DNA from: Spirodela intermedia
Lineage: Eukaryota; Streptophyta; Magnoliopsida; Alismatales; Araceae
DNA length: 64,000 nt
Assembly: GCA_902729315.2 (NCBI GenBank)
Contig: LR746271.1
Coordinates: forward strand, 404,001 to 468,000
Direction of reading: 5' to 3'
Position numbers and translations under genes: made by a program. This document shows positions 47,101 to 57,688 of the stretch, one piece after another. Under the pieces are notes generated by a model. That model saw only the letters and a program-made list of their open reading frames with translations. It ran no database searches and was not told where the DNA came from. Each line of letters opens with the position of its first letter. Position 1 is the first letter of the stretch.

Positions 47101-48934
47101 GAGCTTCTTGGAAGGCTTCATCATCGTCATCTGGTCTCTTTAAAAGGGTTTTGTACTACCAGGCACGAGAGGTAATACTAATAACCTCTGAAGGTTCTCA
47201 CTTTCTCTCTCTAAGTAGACAAATACATGGACATTATTTTATCCTGATTCATTCATTTTCCAGGTTCCTTATGTACGAATACATGGAAAACGGGAGCTTG
47301 AGAGATCATCTCCACTGTAGTACTACACCCATCCATGATATTTCCTTCTGAAGCCGTTTGAAGTCGTTTTCTAAGCTTCCTTTTCTCTGCGTAGCTTCGG
47401 GAAAAGCACCGAGTTGGCAGAGAAGAATCCAAATCGCCATAGATGTGGCTAATGCGCTGGTATTCTCCTTTATAATTGACATTTCTCTTCTTGCTCCATA
47501 TGAACCCTAGATTCATGGTCCAAAACCTCGGGTCGAACTACCATTTTTGGCCTCCCATTCAATTTTCTATGGGACCCTTCTTTGAACTGGCAGGAGTACC
47601 TTCATTTCTACTGTGATCCTCCGCTCTGCCACAGAGATATCAAACCTAGCAACATCTTGCTGGACGCTAACTTCAGGGCCAAGGTAGGCGACCTCTCGGA
47701 CCTCACAATTTTCGGGCAGCCTGTGGGCTTCAAATCACAGAGGCCTCGTTTTCTGTAGGTTGCCGACTTCGGTCTTGCTGATGTTTCGAGAGGCAGCTCA
47801 ACGGGTTTCGATCAAGTTCATGCAGATGTCCATGGAACCCCAGGTATGACTCCCTTCCAGCCCCATGATCCCCTCCTATGATGATGATGATGATGATGAT
47901 GATGATGGGAGGGCTTTTTCCAAGCATTATTATGCTGGGTTTTTTGTCTTTATATCCTCCTAAACAATGGAATGACAGGAGAGAATCTCTCTAAACCATC
48001 AAACTCTTAGTTTTCAGTCCTTTTGATATGTGAAAATAATAAATGACGATGATGGCTGTGGGGAAGCTCAAGTATAGCATCACCATATATATTGGTTTTT
48101 TAGGTTTACGCCCCTGCTAAATAATGGAAGGGCAGAAGAGTCCCTGTACTTTTTTCAACTTTCGATCATGGTTACACGCGTTGCTTTCTGATGATAAGAA
48201 GGCGTTTGATAATGATAGCGCGACTTAGTTCTCTTCCAAAGTAGGAAATGACAGAAAAGTTCCTCTCTTTCCCGTCCTCAGCTGTGTTCCTTCGCTGTGG
48301 GTCAACGGTAGGGCCCCACTCGGACCCCGGTTGTGGGGCCACCTCGCGTTGGACTGTTCCCCTCTGTGAACTGATTCCCGAAATGGATGCAGGTTACGTG
48401 GATCCTGAGTATGTGGTTACCCGGGAGCTGACAGAGAAGAGCGACGTCTACAGCTACGGCGTTCTACTTCTGGAGCTGGTCAGCGGAAGGCACGCCGTCG
48501 AAGGTAACCAGAACCTCGTCGAGTGGTCTCGGCAGCGCACTGCGGTGGCCGCCGGGCTGCCGGAGCTGGTCGACCCGGCCCTGGGGGATTCGTTCGACCT
48601 AGAGGAGCTGCAGGTGGTCGCCGCCGTCGCGGAGTGGTGCACCCGCAGCGAGGGGAAGGCGAGGCCTTCTATCAAGCAGGTGCTGGTGGCGCTCTACGAG
48701 GGTCTCGATCCGGTGCACCGCGACTTCGCTGGAGCCGTCGAAGGCGGCGGTAGAAGCGCCGCCGGCGGGCAGGGCGGCAAGGTGGCCGGCGGGAGGAGCG
48801 AGGTGATCCCCTACAGCGGCGACGGGCGGTGCCTGCAGTCGTCTTCCAGCACCTCGAGGTCCTACTGCAGCCGGAGCCTCTTGCTGGAGAGCGGTGGGTC
48901 GCCGCAGTCCCCTCCCTGCGGCTTCTCGCTTTGA
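44134..48934 (+). CDS. SPARK-domain receptor-like kinase (At1g49730/At3g19300 type)
   Basis: Plasma-membrane receptor kinase. Nine exons: 44134-44215, 44917-45468, 46016-46300, 46910-47171, 47264-47316, 47395-47459, 47594-47683, 47759-47843 and 48393-48934, together 2016 bases or 671 aa. Signal peptide about 1-26. The Cys-rich SPARK ectodomain (about 28-211) opens [18 protein letters not shown] and has [21 protein letters not shown] Pro/Ser-rich neck is followed by a membrane helix about 252-275. The kinase (about 325-600) has [47 protein letters not shown] and DVYSYG. It is an RD kinase with key residues intact. The SPARK domain is shared with the symbiosis-linked ARK1/ARK2 kinases, but this protein aligns with the At1g49730 branch. 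The start at 44134 is chosen because it gives a clean signal peptide; an in-frame ATG at 43975 would bury it. Confidence 0.95.
47878..47906. repeat. (ATG)n trinucleotide repeat in kinase intron 8
   Basis: About nine ATG units in the 549-base intron between the DFG exon and the last kinase exon. Confidence 0.9.
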
Positions 48935-49568
48935 GAGCTTCTGATCGGAGAAGGACTACTAGATTTTTTTTCTGGGGGCGGCGGGGATAGATGTCTCCTC
49001 TGCCTTGTGATTGTACAGAGCTCGGCCACTGTTTGCTGAATCCAATGAGACTGACAGCTGTTCGTCAAGATGGATAGCCTCACCGAGACATCTTCCAGCC
49101 CCTGCTCCGATCCGATTCCGCTCTCTTCTTTTTCCGACTCGTTGACTAATAGAAGCTCAGAAACGGTATTCTGCTTCATTTGACTTTCAAATAAAGGATC
49201 TTATTGTTTCGAAACCTAGTTGGCGCTTTGGTTGAGCCGGGATATTGTGGGGTAGCCTCACGGGTCTCCTGGGGCCCACCCATGGACCAGGCCGCTGAAC
49301 CTGCGGTTGTCCTCTTCGCCGCTCCCCTGTTCTGCGAGGTCATCTCTCCCCTTCGGACTCACTCTGGGGAAAGGAAAGGACAAAGGGGACTCACAGGCTT
49401 CCATCCCCAAAGCTGATAGATCTCTCCAGTCTGGTAAACGGATGAACTTCGACGGCGGATGGGGCTCCCTGTAGAAAACTACCCAGGTGGGTAGAACTTC
49501 GCCGAGAGCTGGCTATTTACCTGTTCGTGTAGGGAGGCGGAAGCTTTGGCCTGCATCACTCGGAGGAG
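48935..49568 (+). other. Intergenic: kinase 3' flank and subtilase promoter
   Basis: Contains the kinase 3'UTR with an AATAAA-like CAAATAAAGG at about 49188, then about 370 bases upstream of the subtilase ATG. A TATTTA at about 49513 is a weak TATA candidate. No other gene. Confidence 0.5.
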
Positions 49569-51863
49569 ATGCCCGAATCCATGGAGGAGGAGAAGGTCAT
49601 CCTCTCTAAATGGACGGCCTTCTTCTTCCTCGTCGTCGCCGCCTCCCTGCATGTCGTTTCCTCGGCCGGAGAGCTGTCGACGTACATCGTCCAGATGGAC
49701 TTGTCCGCCATGCCGAGGGCCTTCGGCGGCCACCGGAGCTGGTACGCCTCGGCGCTGTCGGCCGCCACGAGCGCCTCCGCCGCAGAGAACCTCGTCTACG
49801 TCTACGAGCACGCCATCCACGGATTCAGCGCGCGGCTGTCGGATGCTCAGCTGCGAGAGCTGAAGAGGTTCCCGGGCTTCGTCTCTTGCCGGAGAGACGT
49901 GCTCTTGAGACCGGACACCACCCACACTTTCGAGTTCCTCCGCCTGAACCAGGCAGGGGGGCTGTGGCCGGCTGCTAGGTACGGGGAGGACGTCATCATC
50001 GGCGTCGTCGACAGCGGCATCTGGCCGGAGAGCGAGAGCTTCCGGGACGACGGCATGGGCGCGGTGCCGGCGAGGTGGCGGGGGGCCTGCGAGGAAGGCA
50101 CCGCCTTCAACTCCGCCTGCAACAAGAAGCTCATCGGCGCCCGCTTCTTCAACAAGGGCTTCCTGGCCGAAAACCCTAACGCGACCATCCTGGTCAACTC
50201 ACCCCGAGACACGGACGGGCACGGGACGCACACCTCGTCGACGGCTGCCGGCAACTACGCTGAGGGGGCCTCCTTCTTCGGCTACGCCGCCGGCACCTCC
50301 CGCGGGGTGGCGCCGCGGGCCCGGCTCGCGGTCTACAAGGTTCTGTGGGAGCGGGGTGCCTTCGCTTCGGACATCATCGCCGGCGTTGACAGCGCTATAG
50401 CCGATGGGGTGGACGTCATCTCCTTGTCGCTGGGCCTCGACGACGTCCCGCTGTACGATGACCCGGTCGCCATCGCCACCTTCGCCGCCGTCGAGAAGGG
50501 CGTCTTCGTGGCCACTTCGGCGGGCAACAGGGGCCCTTTCTTGGGGCTCCTCCACAACGGAGCCCCCTGGCTGCTGACCGTCGGGGCGAGCACGGTGGAC
50601 CGCGTGTTCTCCGGCACGGTGGCGCTGGGGAACGGCGCCGTCATCGCGGGCACCTCCCTCTACCCCTGGAGCACCTCGCCGCTCCGGCGGCTGCCGTTGG
50701 TCTCCATGGGCGCCTGCAAGGAAAGTTCCCTTCTAAACCAGATCAGGGACAAGATAGTCGTCTGCCAGGCCAACGGAACTCTTGACTCCGTCATTGAAAG
50801 AGTCACCGCCGCCGGAGTGGCCGGAGGCCTCTTCATATCTGCCAGTGCCTTCATCGAGTACAACCTTCACTTCTCCTTGCCGGCGACCATCGTGAGCCCA
50901 GAAGAAGGCCAGGCCGTCCTGGCGTACATAAACAGCAGCCCCAACCCGACGGCGAACTTCAGATTCCAGAAGACTTCGCTGGGTACGACCCCGGCCCCGG
51001 CGGTGCCCCCCTACACCTCCAGAGGCCCTGGGCTGAGCTGCCATGGGGTCCTGAAGCCTGACCTCGTGGCCCCCGGTTCGCTGGTCCTCGCCTCCTGGCC
51101 GGAGAACGTCTTCGCCACTGTCGTCAGCTCGCGGGCCCTGTTCAGCCCCTTCAACATCCTCTCCGGCTCCTCCATGGCCTGCCCCCACGCCGCCGGCGTG
51201 GCGGCGCTGCTCAAGGCGGTGCACCCCCAGTGGAGCCCCGCGGCCATCCGCTCGGCGATGATGACCACAGCGGACCCACTGGACAACACGCTGGAGCCCA
51301 TCAAGGACCTGGCGGAGAAGTCCAAGCCGGCGACGCCCCTGGCCATGGGATCCGGCCAGATCAACCCCACCAGGGCGATGGACCCTGGGCTCGTCTACGA
51401 CGCTGGGCCCGCCGACTACGTGAACCTACTCTGCGCCATGAACCACACCGAGGAGCAGATCTTCACGATAACGAGGTCCAGGGGAGTAAACTGCTCCGAT
51501 TCGTCGCCGGACCTCAACTACCCCTCTTTCATCGCCTTCTTCAAGCACGCGGAGACGACCAACTCCGTGCGGAAGTTCAAGAGGACGGTGACCAACGTTG
51601 CAGACGGGGGGTGGACCTACAGATCGAGGGTGACGTCTGTGAAAGGGTTCGCCATTAGAGTGTCTCCCGAGGTGCTGGTGTTCAAGGAGAAGGACGAGAT
51701 GCAGAGGTTCGAGCTCACCGTGGAGGCCCGCGTGGGCATGAAGCCGCAGCAGGTGCTGCACGGGGCGCTCACTTGGGAAGACGACGACGGTAAGCACACC
51801 GTCAGGAGTCCCATCGTCGCCACCACCTTCATCCCTCATGCTCCCCGGAAAAACGGGCCTTAA
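49569..51863 (+). CDS. Subtilisin-like serine protease, SBT1.9-like
   Basis: Secreted (apoplastic) S8 protease, intronless, 764 aa, the usual length for plant subtilases. Signal peptide about 9-33, I9 propeptide about 37-120 (TYIVQMD...HGFSARL), then the catalytic domain with Asp148 (GVVDSGIWPES), His218 (DTDGHGTHTS), oxyanion Asn320 (TSAGNRGP) and Ser535 (LSGSSMACPHAAG). A PA insert lies about 360-460, and the C-terminal fibronectin-III-like domain starts near 650 (DLNYPSF...RTVTNV). All catalytic residues are present. ASDIIAGVDSAIADGVDVIS and HNGAPWLLTVGA resemble Arabidopsis At5g67090 (SBT1.9). The propeptide end lacks the common TTRT-x-x-FLGL, having TTHTFEFLRL instead. The ATG at 49581 is an equally possible start. 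Confidence 0.97.
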   Translation: MPESMEEEKVILSKWTAFFFLVVAASLHVVSSAGELSTYIVQMDLSAMPRAFGGHRSWYASALSAATSASAAENLVYVYEHAIHGFSARLSDAQLRELKRFPGFVSCRRDVLLRPDTTHTFEFLRLNQAGGLWPAARYGEDVIIGVVDSGIWPESESFRDDGMGAVPARWRGACEEGTAFNSACNKKLIGARFFNKGFLAENPNATILVNSPRDTDGHGTHTSSTAAGNYAEGASFFGYAAGTSRGVAPRARLAVYKVLWERGAFASDIIAGVDSAIADGVDVISLSLGLDDVPLYDDPVAIATFAAVEKGVFVATSAGNRGPFLGLLHNGAPWLLTVGASTVDRVFSGTVALGNGAVIAGTSLYPWSTSPLRRLPLVSMGACKESSLLNQIRDKIVVCQANGTLDSVIERVTAAGVAGGLFISASAFIEYNLHFSLPATIVSPEEGQAVLAYINSSPNPTANFRFQKTSLGTTPAPAVPPYTSRGPGLSCHGVLKPDLVAPGSLVLASWPENVFATVVSSRALFSPFNILSGSSMACPHAAGVAALLKAVHPQWSPAAIRSAMMTTADPLDNTLEPIKDLAEKSKPATPLAMGSGQINPTRAMDPGLVYDAGPADYVNLLCAMNHTEEQIFTITRSRGVNCSDSSPDLNYPSFIAFFKHAETTNSVRKFKRTVTNVADGGWTYRSRVTSVKGFAIRVSPEVLVFKEKDEMQRFELTVEARVGMKPQQVLHGALTWEDDDGKHTVRSPIVATTFIPHAPRKNGP

Positions 51864-52470
51864 TTACATGGGCTTCTTAACCCTAGTCAGCCTAATAATC
51901 CAGGAAAAGTCTCCACCTTAATGGGCCAAAGCAATATTAATGGGTTGTAGGCCCATTAATATGTCAGAAGCCGCTCCCATCCACGTGACCTCTCCTCCGC
52001 CCACTCATGCCACGTTGGCAGCCAACTTTGGAATCAGAAAACTTTTTAGGGTAGTGCTGCTATTTTATGACGTCATATAAATAATCTCTCTAGTATGTAC
52101 GTAAATATATCTCATCGAGAACAATTCTGCAAAGAGTTAAATCTTGTAGGGAGTATTTGAAAATATCTACCCCCCCCCCCCATCCCAGCCGCTTCCATCG
52201 CGCCTGTGGGGATGGGCACGTGGAAGGTTAGCATGCATCGTGCACCAGGCGGGCGGAAGAGACGTTTTCCTTCGGGATCTTGGCACAAACGGTTTCTGGA
52301 TTACGACGTGGCAAAAACCCAGACCGTCGATCTAGCTGCTCCCCCGGAAGTAGAGGCGGACAGCTGGTAGACCCAACCCATCAATTTATCGGTAAATTCT
52401 GTTCTTCCTCCCCTTATTCTCTCCGTCTAGGGTTTTTCTTTTTCGTTCTTTTTCCTCCACGAGGGTGGCC
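51864..52470 (+). other. Intergenic: subtilase 3' flank and promoter of the cold-shock-domain gene
   Basis: The first half has three close copies of GGGCC/GCCCATTAAT-type motifs around 51860-51960 (site-II-like TGGGCC elements). Then comes an AT-rich part with a TGACGTCA-TATAAATA pair, a C-run at 52171-52181 and a CT-rich leader before the ATG. Confidence 0.5.
52068..52083 (+). promoter_or_regulatory. TGACGTCA palindrome abutting a TATAAATA box
   Basis: A perfect bZIP C-box (TGACGTCA) is followed at once by TATAAATA, about 390 bases upstream of the cold-shock-domain ATG. It would imply a 5'UTR of about 350 bases. Function inferred from consensus only. Confidence 0.4.
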
Positions 52471-53118
52471 ATGGCGGAGGGTCGCCGGCAGAGCGGGGTG
52501 GTGAGCTGGTTCAGCCCTCAGAAGGGCTTCGGCTTCATCAAGCCCGATGACGGCGGAGAGGACCTCTTCGTCCACCAGACCTCCATCCGCGCAGAGGGCT
52601 TCCGCGTTCTAAGCGAAGGCGAAACGGTGGAGTTTGACGTCGAGCGTGGCGACGACGGCCGCGCCAAGGCCGTCGACGTCACCTCCTCCGGCTCCGGCGC
52701 CGGCGGGAGGGCGAGAGCAGGAGGGGACGCCTACGGCGGAGGCGGCGGCGGGTGGAGGAGCAGCGGCGGCGGCGGCAGGTTCAGTAGCTCCGGCGGGGGA
52801 TGCTACAGCTGCGGGGAGAGCGGCCATCTGGCGAGGGACTGCCCCCACGGAGGAGGAGGAGGAGGAGGAGGAGGAGGAGGAGTGGGAGGTGGTGGCGGCG
52901 CCTGCTACAACTGCGGGCAGATCGGCCACCATGCCAGGGACTGCGGCCGAGCGGGAGGCGGCGTGGGGGCTTGCTACAGCTGCGGCCAGACTGGTCATCT
53001 GGCCAGGGACTGCACCTCAGCACGAGGCGCCGGTGGCTTCTCCGGCGGCAGTGGAGGAAGCTGCTTTCACTGCGGCAGGCCCGGGCATTTCGCCAGGGAA
53101 TGCCCTAACGTTGGGTAG
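52471..53118 (+). CDS. Cold-shock-domain protein with four CCHC zinc knuckles (CSDP/GRP2-type)
   Basis: RNA chaperone that melts RNA secondary structure; plant relatives act in cold acclimation, flowering and seed development. Intronless, 215 aa. The cold-shock domain (about 8-72) has RNP1 KGFGFI (18-23) and RNP2 DLFVH (31-35). Four CCHC zinc knuckles of C-x2-C-x4-H-x4-C follow at about residues 111, 145, 168 and 198 (for example [14 protein letters not shown] and [14 protein letters not shown]). They are separated by glycine-rich linkers, one of which contains a GGA codon run at 52849-52881. The ATG in context GGCCATGGCG at 52471 is the start; an in-frame GTG lies just before it. Confidence 0.97.
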   Translation: MAEGRRQSGVVSWFSPQKGFGFIKPDDGGEDLFVHQTSIRAEGFRVLSEGETVEFDVERGDDGRAKAVDVTSSGSGAGGRARAGGDAYGGGGGGWRSSGGGGRFSSSGGGCYSCGESGHLARDCPHGGGGGGGGGGGVGGGGGACYNCGQIGHHARDCGRAGGGVGACYSCGQTGHLARDCTSARGAGGFSGGSGGSCFHCGRPGHFARECPNVG

Positions 53119-54101
53119 AAACAGTAGTCATAGCAGTACGAACGCCTTCTTCTTCCTTCTCCTCCTCCTCCTGGTGCAGTCTCTTCCCTTCGTCTACAGA
53201 CTGGATACTCTATGTTTTATACTTTTCCCAAATGCGCGATCACCCTGGATGTTTCTGGACGAAGATCGATCCATCCGCCTTGGTTTCTGCCGTCGGAGAA
53301 CGCCGGCACGGGCGGCGCCGCACGTCCCATCTCCCTTGTTGATCATCGCGACGAGCCGATGACACGTGGAAGACATCTCATCTCTCTCTCCCCATGTTGT
53401 CTCTCAGCCGTTCGATGGGCCGCGGAAGGATCAGCATAAGAAGAGAAGATAGGAACGAAGATGGATGGGAGGGGGGTAACGGGCCTGGGCCGAGACAAAC
53501 CCCATAAAGATTCCTTGTCCGGGCCCGGCCCGCAGAGGTTTGAACCGGACCGGGTCCAATCCTAGTCAGTGGCTGGCATGCTTGGAATCTTCTGCGGTCC
53601 CGTCCGTGCCTATAAACTTAGGGCGGGGGAGGGGGGCGGCAGAGTCTCTCAGAGAACGTGGTGGAGCTGCCCCTCTCTAAGAGTGTCCTCCGGCGACGAC
53701 CCTCGGGCCCGTCGCCATCGCCGGCAGGTTGACCAGCTCCTGGCGGTAGAAATGGCGGAGAAAACACCAGCCCCTTCCCAGATAGGTGACGACAAACGGG
53801 GGAAAAGCCGGAGCTCCTCTCGTCCCCGCTACCGCACTGGACATAGCGGTAGCGGCACCAGCGTGAGGGGAGCGGTGGCCGTGGGAGCTGCTTTGGGCTT
53901 CCCCGAACCCTTTCTCTTGGCCTTTCGTCGGCTGCGACCAAGTAGGTTAATCCTGCCAATAATTCAAGGTTCCTGCGGGCAGAGGCCCCATCCATGGGTC
54001 GAGTTCATCTGTCTGGTTTCTCTTGTCTCCAGTACAGCGAGGAAATACAGGCTCGGATGCGAGAAAAGAACTCTGCGATCATCTGCAGATAATTCTTAGG
54101 G
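53119..54101. other. Convergent intergenic region between CSD and LAX genes
   Basis: Holds the CSD 3'UTR and a GC-rich segment with TATAAAC at about 53610 and an unassigned open frame (see the entry at 53569). No known gene is recognised. Confidence 0.5.
53569..54099 (+). CDS. Unassigned open frame, 176 codons, doubtful gene
   Basis: An uninterrupted frame with Arg/Ser-rich composition (a stretch near residues 72-95 has many K, R and S) and no similarity I recognise. A TATAAA string at about 53610 lies inside it, so if anything is real it may start at the internal ATG at 53752 (MAEKTPAPS). It stops three bases before the LAX stop codon on the other strand. GC-rich DNA yields long frames by chance, so this may be nothing. 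Confidence 0.2.
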   Translation: MAGMLGIFCGPVRAYKLRAGEGGGRVSQRTWWSCPSLRVSSGDDPRARRHRRQVDQLLAVEMAEKTPAPSQIGDDKRGKSRSSSRPRYRTGHSGSGTSVRGAVAVGAALGFPEPFLLAFRRLRPSRLILPIIQGSCGQRPHPWVEFICLVSLVSSTARKYRLGCEKRTLRSSADNS

Positions 54102-56100
54102 TTACTTCCGGGGAGGGCACTGGTAGCACTTGGTGAAGAGGCCGAAGGTGTCGACCTGGCGGATGAAGTTGACCATGCTGGCCCACCCGCCGAAGCCGAA
54201 CCCCACCACGAAGACCCAGCCTACGACGAAACAGTTAAGACAGTACGTGCCCGCCCAGCCGCCCATGAACCGCGGCGGCGCCTCCACCGCGTTCTGCACC
54301 GTCGAGGTTGAAAAGCTCAGATGAGGGAATGCCGTCCTGAGCGATGGGATGGGTCTGGTTTGGTTTACCTCTCTTGCAGAAGCCGGGGAGAAGACAACCA
54401 TGTGGGCTAGGGCCGGGATGATGTAGACGGTGAAGCTGACGAGGAGGGACCCGACGGTGGAGTTGATGGGGCCGAAGAAGGGGAAGATGATGGCGAGGAA
54501 CCATATGGGGATCACCACCGGCAGCCTGGCCAGAGCCCTCTTGAACGCGCTCTTCGTCTCGTGGAGGCCGATCGCCTTCTCCCACACAAAGTAGAGCGGA
54601 GTGCAGGCGAACCCGAAGGTGATGAACTGCGAGCGAGACCGACCGCCTCGTGGTTAGGTTTCCGGCGAAGGACCGACGACCACTCTCCACTGGTTCCAGT
54701 CCGCCGGAGGAGGGGTAGTCTATTGTAGCAGGGCCTGACCTGGTGGATGAGCATGAGGACGACGGCGGCGTCTCTGAAGCGGGACCGCGGCAGCAGCGAG
54801 AAGGCGTTAGAGTGGTTCAACAGCGCGTCGCCAAAGGCCCAGTAGACGGAGATGGCCGACGGCAGGGTCAGGGTCAGCACATACAGAGTCGCCATTAGGT
54901 ATATCACCTTGAACTTCTGAGGCTTCCACATCGCATGCATGATCTCTCTGCGGGACACCCGGTTAAAGAAGAGGGAGAAACAGCCCACCAAGCTGAGGAG
55001 AGAGAGAGAGGCTCGTGAGCTCACACTGTGACGGCATGGCCCCCGAAGGTGTAGAGAATATTGGTGGCTCCAGTGAAGTATAAGACCATCTTGGTCGGGC
55101 CGGAGTGCTTGATTCCCTCCGCCTGGTCCAGAGTGGAGCTGCTTTAGGTCTAACAATCTCTATGGTCTCCGCGGAAGTAGCCGGAGCTAGAGAGAAATGT
55201 ACCTGGCCGTGGATGAGGGAGGCAATAGTCATGTACCACGCTGTGTAGGTTGTCATGAGGAGTCCCAGGAACGACCAAACCCTGTAGTTGTGGAAGGAGG
55301 GGATGAAGACCGTTGTGGCGCAGCAGGCCCCGAAGATGTAGGTCCACGTCCTCTTGTCGAAGTTGTCGTTAATGTAGTAGATGTTGCTGCGCGTGCGAAA
55401 CGCGTCAGAGAGGAGAACTCTCTCTCCCTCTCTCCCCTCCCCCACCCACCCCTCACCTCCCCACCCTCTCCCTCTCCACGCGGATCACCTTGCGCATGCG
55501 ATGAGCTGAATCACGGATCCGAAGAGAAGGAAGGTGCAGTTGAAGAAGAGGCCGGCGTTCCTCCATGGCCTTCCGAGGAGACCGTCGAGGACTTCAAACC
55601 ACTGAAGAAGAAGAGAGAGAAAGTAAGTTAGGAAGCTCTCTCTCTCAGAGTCGGCCACTTCCTGGTGGGCTGAGTACCTGGATGACGTGGTTTCTGAAGT
55701 CCACTTTCTCTCTCTCCTTCCTGGTCCGGTACTCCACGTAGAGGACGCTGATGAGGTAGGCCGTCCAGCTTCCCATCAACCCGTAGAAGAGCTGGAAGAC
55801 GATGCCGGAGGTCATCCCCAGCTGAGAGAAAGAGTAGGGCAGGGTGAGCAGCACCTGCGCCACCTGCAGGAGCGAAACGGCTGTCGAGTCGGGGATTCCT
55901 TCGAGCACGCGGAGGAGGGAGAAGAGACAGGCCTCGATGGAATTCACCTGATTGGAAGCGCAGCTAAACCAGGCGTCGTATACGGAGCCCCCGTGCCAGA
56001 GGAGCTTCGACAGCTTCCCTTTCGCGCCCTTTGAGCTCCCCTCCACCTCCATCTCGACGTAGTTCCCGGCGACGACCGTCTCCACTCTCTCGGCGGCCAT
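54102..56100 (-). CDS. LAX: AUX1/LAX auxin influx carrier
   Basis: Plasma-membrane proton symporter of the amino acid/auxin permease family, importing indole-3-acetic acid. Eight exons: 55948-56100, 55678-55863, 55489-55601, 55203-55386, 55025-55122, 54740-54947, 54369-54626 and 54102-54293, together 1392 bases or 463 aa. Highly conserved family blocks are present throughout: LSKLLWHGGSVYDAWFSCAS, QVLLTLPYSFSQLGM, YYINDNFDKRTWTYIFGACC, FHNYRVWSFLGL, TNILYTFGGHAVTVEIMHAM, ISVYWAFGD and IPIWFLAIIFPFFGPINS. The C-terminus is GLFTKCYQCPP-type. About ten or eleven membrane helices are expected and the length is normal. Introns are short, several with CT-rich acceptors. Which LAX subclade it belongs to cannot be told by eye. 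Confidence 0.97.
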
Positions 56101-56246
56101 TGTTCCCCGCTTTCCCTCGCTCCTCCCTCCCTCTTTGCTGAGAGAGAGAGCTCCACAGAGAAGGAGGGAGAGAGAGAGAGGTCTTTTAAGGGATATATGA
56201 GCTCTCTATTCGGTAGATAAAAGTGTGGGAAGTCTTCTTTCCGTTC

Positions 56247-56305
<59 letters not shown>

Positions 56306-57688
56306 ATCTGAGAAGGGAGCACGGGGGGGTGGACCAACAGATCCCCGAGAAGACTGGTCCCCGAAAGACAGGCTTTCAGAAAATACTGCGAAGAGAAGGG
56401 CGAGGAAGAAGAAAGGCAGGAAAAAAGGTCTGAAGCGGGAGAGAGAGAGGAAGAAAAGCATCTTGTCCAGTCGACACGAGGCGGAACCAGGAGGTGGAAA
56501 TGGGGGTGACGACGATTCCGCCGTGGGGCCCAATAACTTGGACAACCCACGTGCGACGGAGCCATCAGGGCCCACCACAAGCCCACCTTCTCCCATTGGA
56601 TCACCGGCCCACGATTGCGACTGAGATCGCGTGGATCGTGGTGGGGCCCGCATGATTGGGCGCGCACGTGCGACAACTGGCCCATCTTTTTCCTTTGCCT
56701 TTCTCCCACCTCTCCTCTTTGCTAAATAGACTGTTGGGCCCTGGTGCGAACTTAACGATCCGGACCCACGTGCAGATCCAAGTGCTTCGCTGCCGTGTTA
56801 CTTTCTCGCCACGTGTCATCTGCCAGACAAAAGAGAGCGTCAGTGTAAAGACTCTCTCCCTCTCCGGCTTCTTGGACTGACCTGATAGCAGAGGGCCCAA
56901 AATTTTATGGGCCGTGTGGTTGATTTGTGGGAAGGCTCAATAATAATTTCAGGCAAGGGTGGCCCATTAATGCCTCTCATCGAATAAGATAACTGGGCTC
57001 ACTTCGGCTTGACGAGATAATGGGCCAATCTTCTCCAGTTAGCTTCACTAGAACACGGAAGAGACCGAGGCCGGAGGGGGGATATCGCCGGCATCCCTGT
57101 TCACCGGCGGATCTACACCGGCAACGCCCGAGGAGAGTCGCCGGCCCACCGTCCTCCGGCGGAATGTGCTCGGCGTCCTCCGTTGAGTATCTATTTGGGG
57201 AAGGAAGAGGATTTAAAAAGGTCACCTGAACCAAGAATATGGAGTAGAGAAACAAGAACCAGAGAGACACGAGAGAGAGGAGAGAGAAAGGGAAACCAGA
57301 TTGCTCTCTCTCTCTCTCTCTCGTTCTCGCTCTGCGTTTTTACGTAAAATTTATCATGTATTCGTCATAGGTGCATGGTTAAACGCTGCCATCTTCCATC
57401 ATCCGCTGACAAGATCATCGTCCATGCAAGAATGCTGGAGAAACCGGGGAGAGAGAGAGAGAGGGTTAACAAAGAGGAAGGTATATGCGCGCCGGCGTCT
57501 GTTCACGCAAGAAAGGAAGCCCTTTATTGAGCGGCTCCTGATTGACGGAGTTTGATTCGTCCCCACGTATTCCTTCCTACGACCGAGCCGATACAAATGA
57601 AGACTGCGGCGTCTGTCCCTCCCTCCTGAGGCTCCCCAGCTTCCTCTCTCCAGCTCCCCCGCCCGAGGAAAGAGAGAGATAGAGGGAG
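56101..57688. other. Divergent intergenic region between LAX and TLP genes
   Basis: About 1.6 kb upstream of both genes, with a CT run at 56254-56301, GA-rich stretches, and CACGTG cores at about 56551, 56664, 56769 and 56812, which suggest light/ABA/stress bZIP or bHLH sites. It also has CT and GA runs at 57303-57321 and 57448-57464. Long open frames are repeat artefacts. Confidence 0.5.
56254..56301. repeat. (CT)n microsatellite upstream of LAX
   Basis: CT run of about 48 bases, GA on the LAX coding strand, about 155 bases before the LAX ATG and so probably in its leader or core promoter. Confidence 0.95.
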
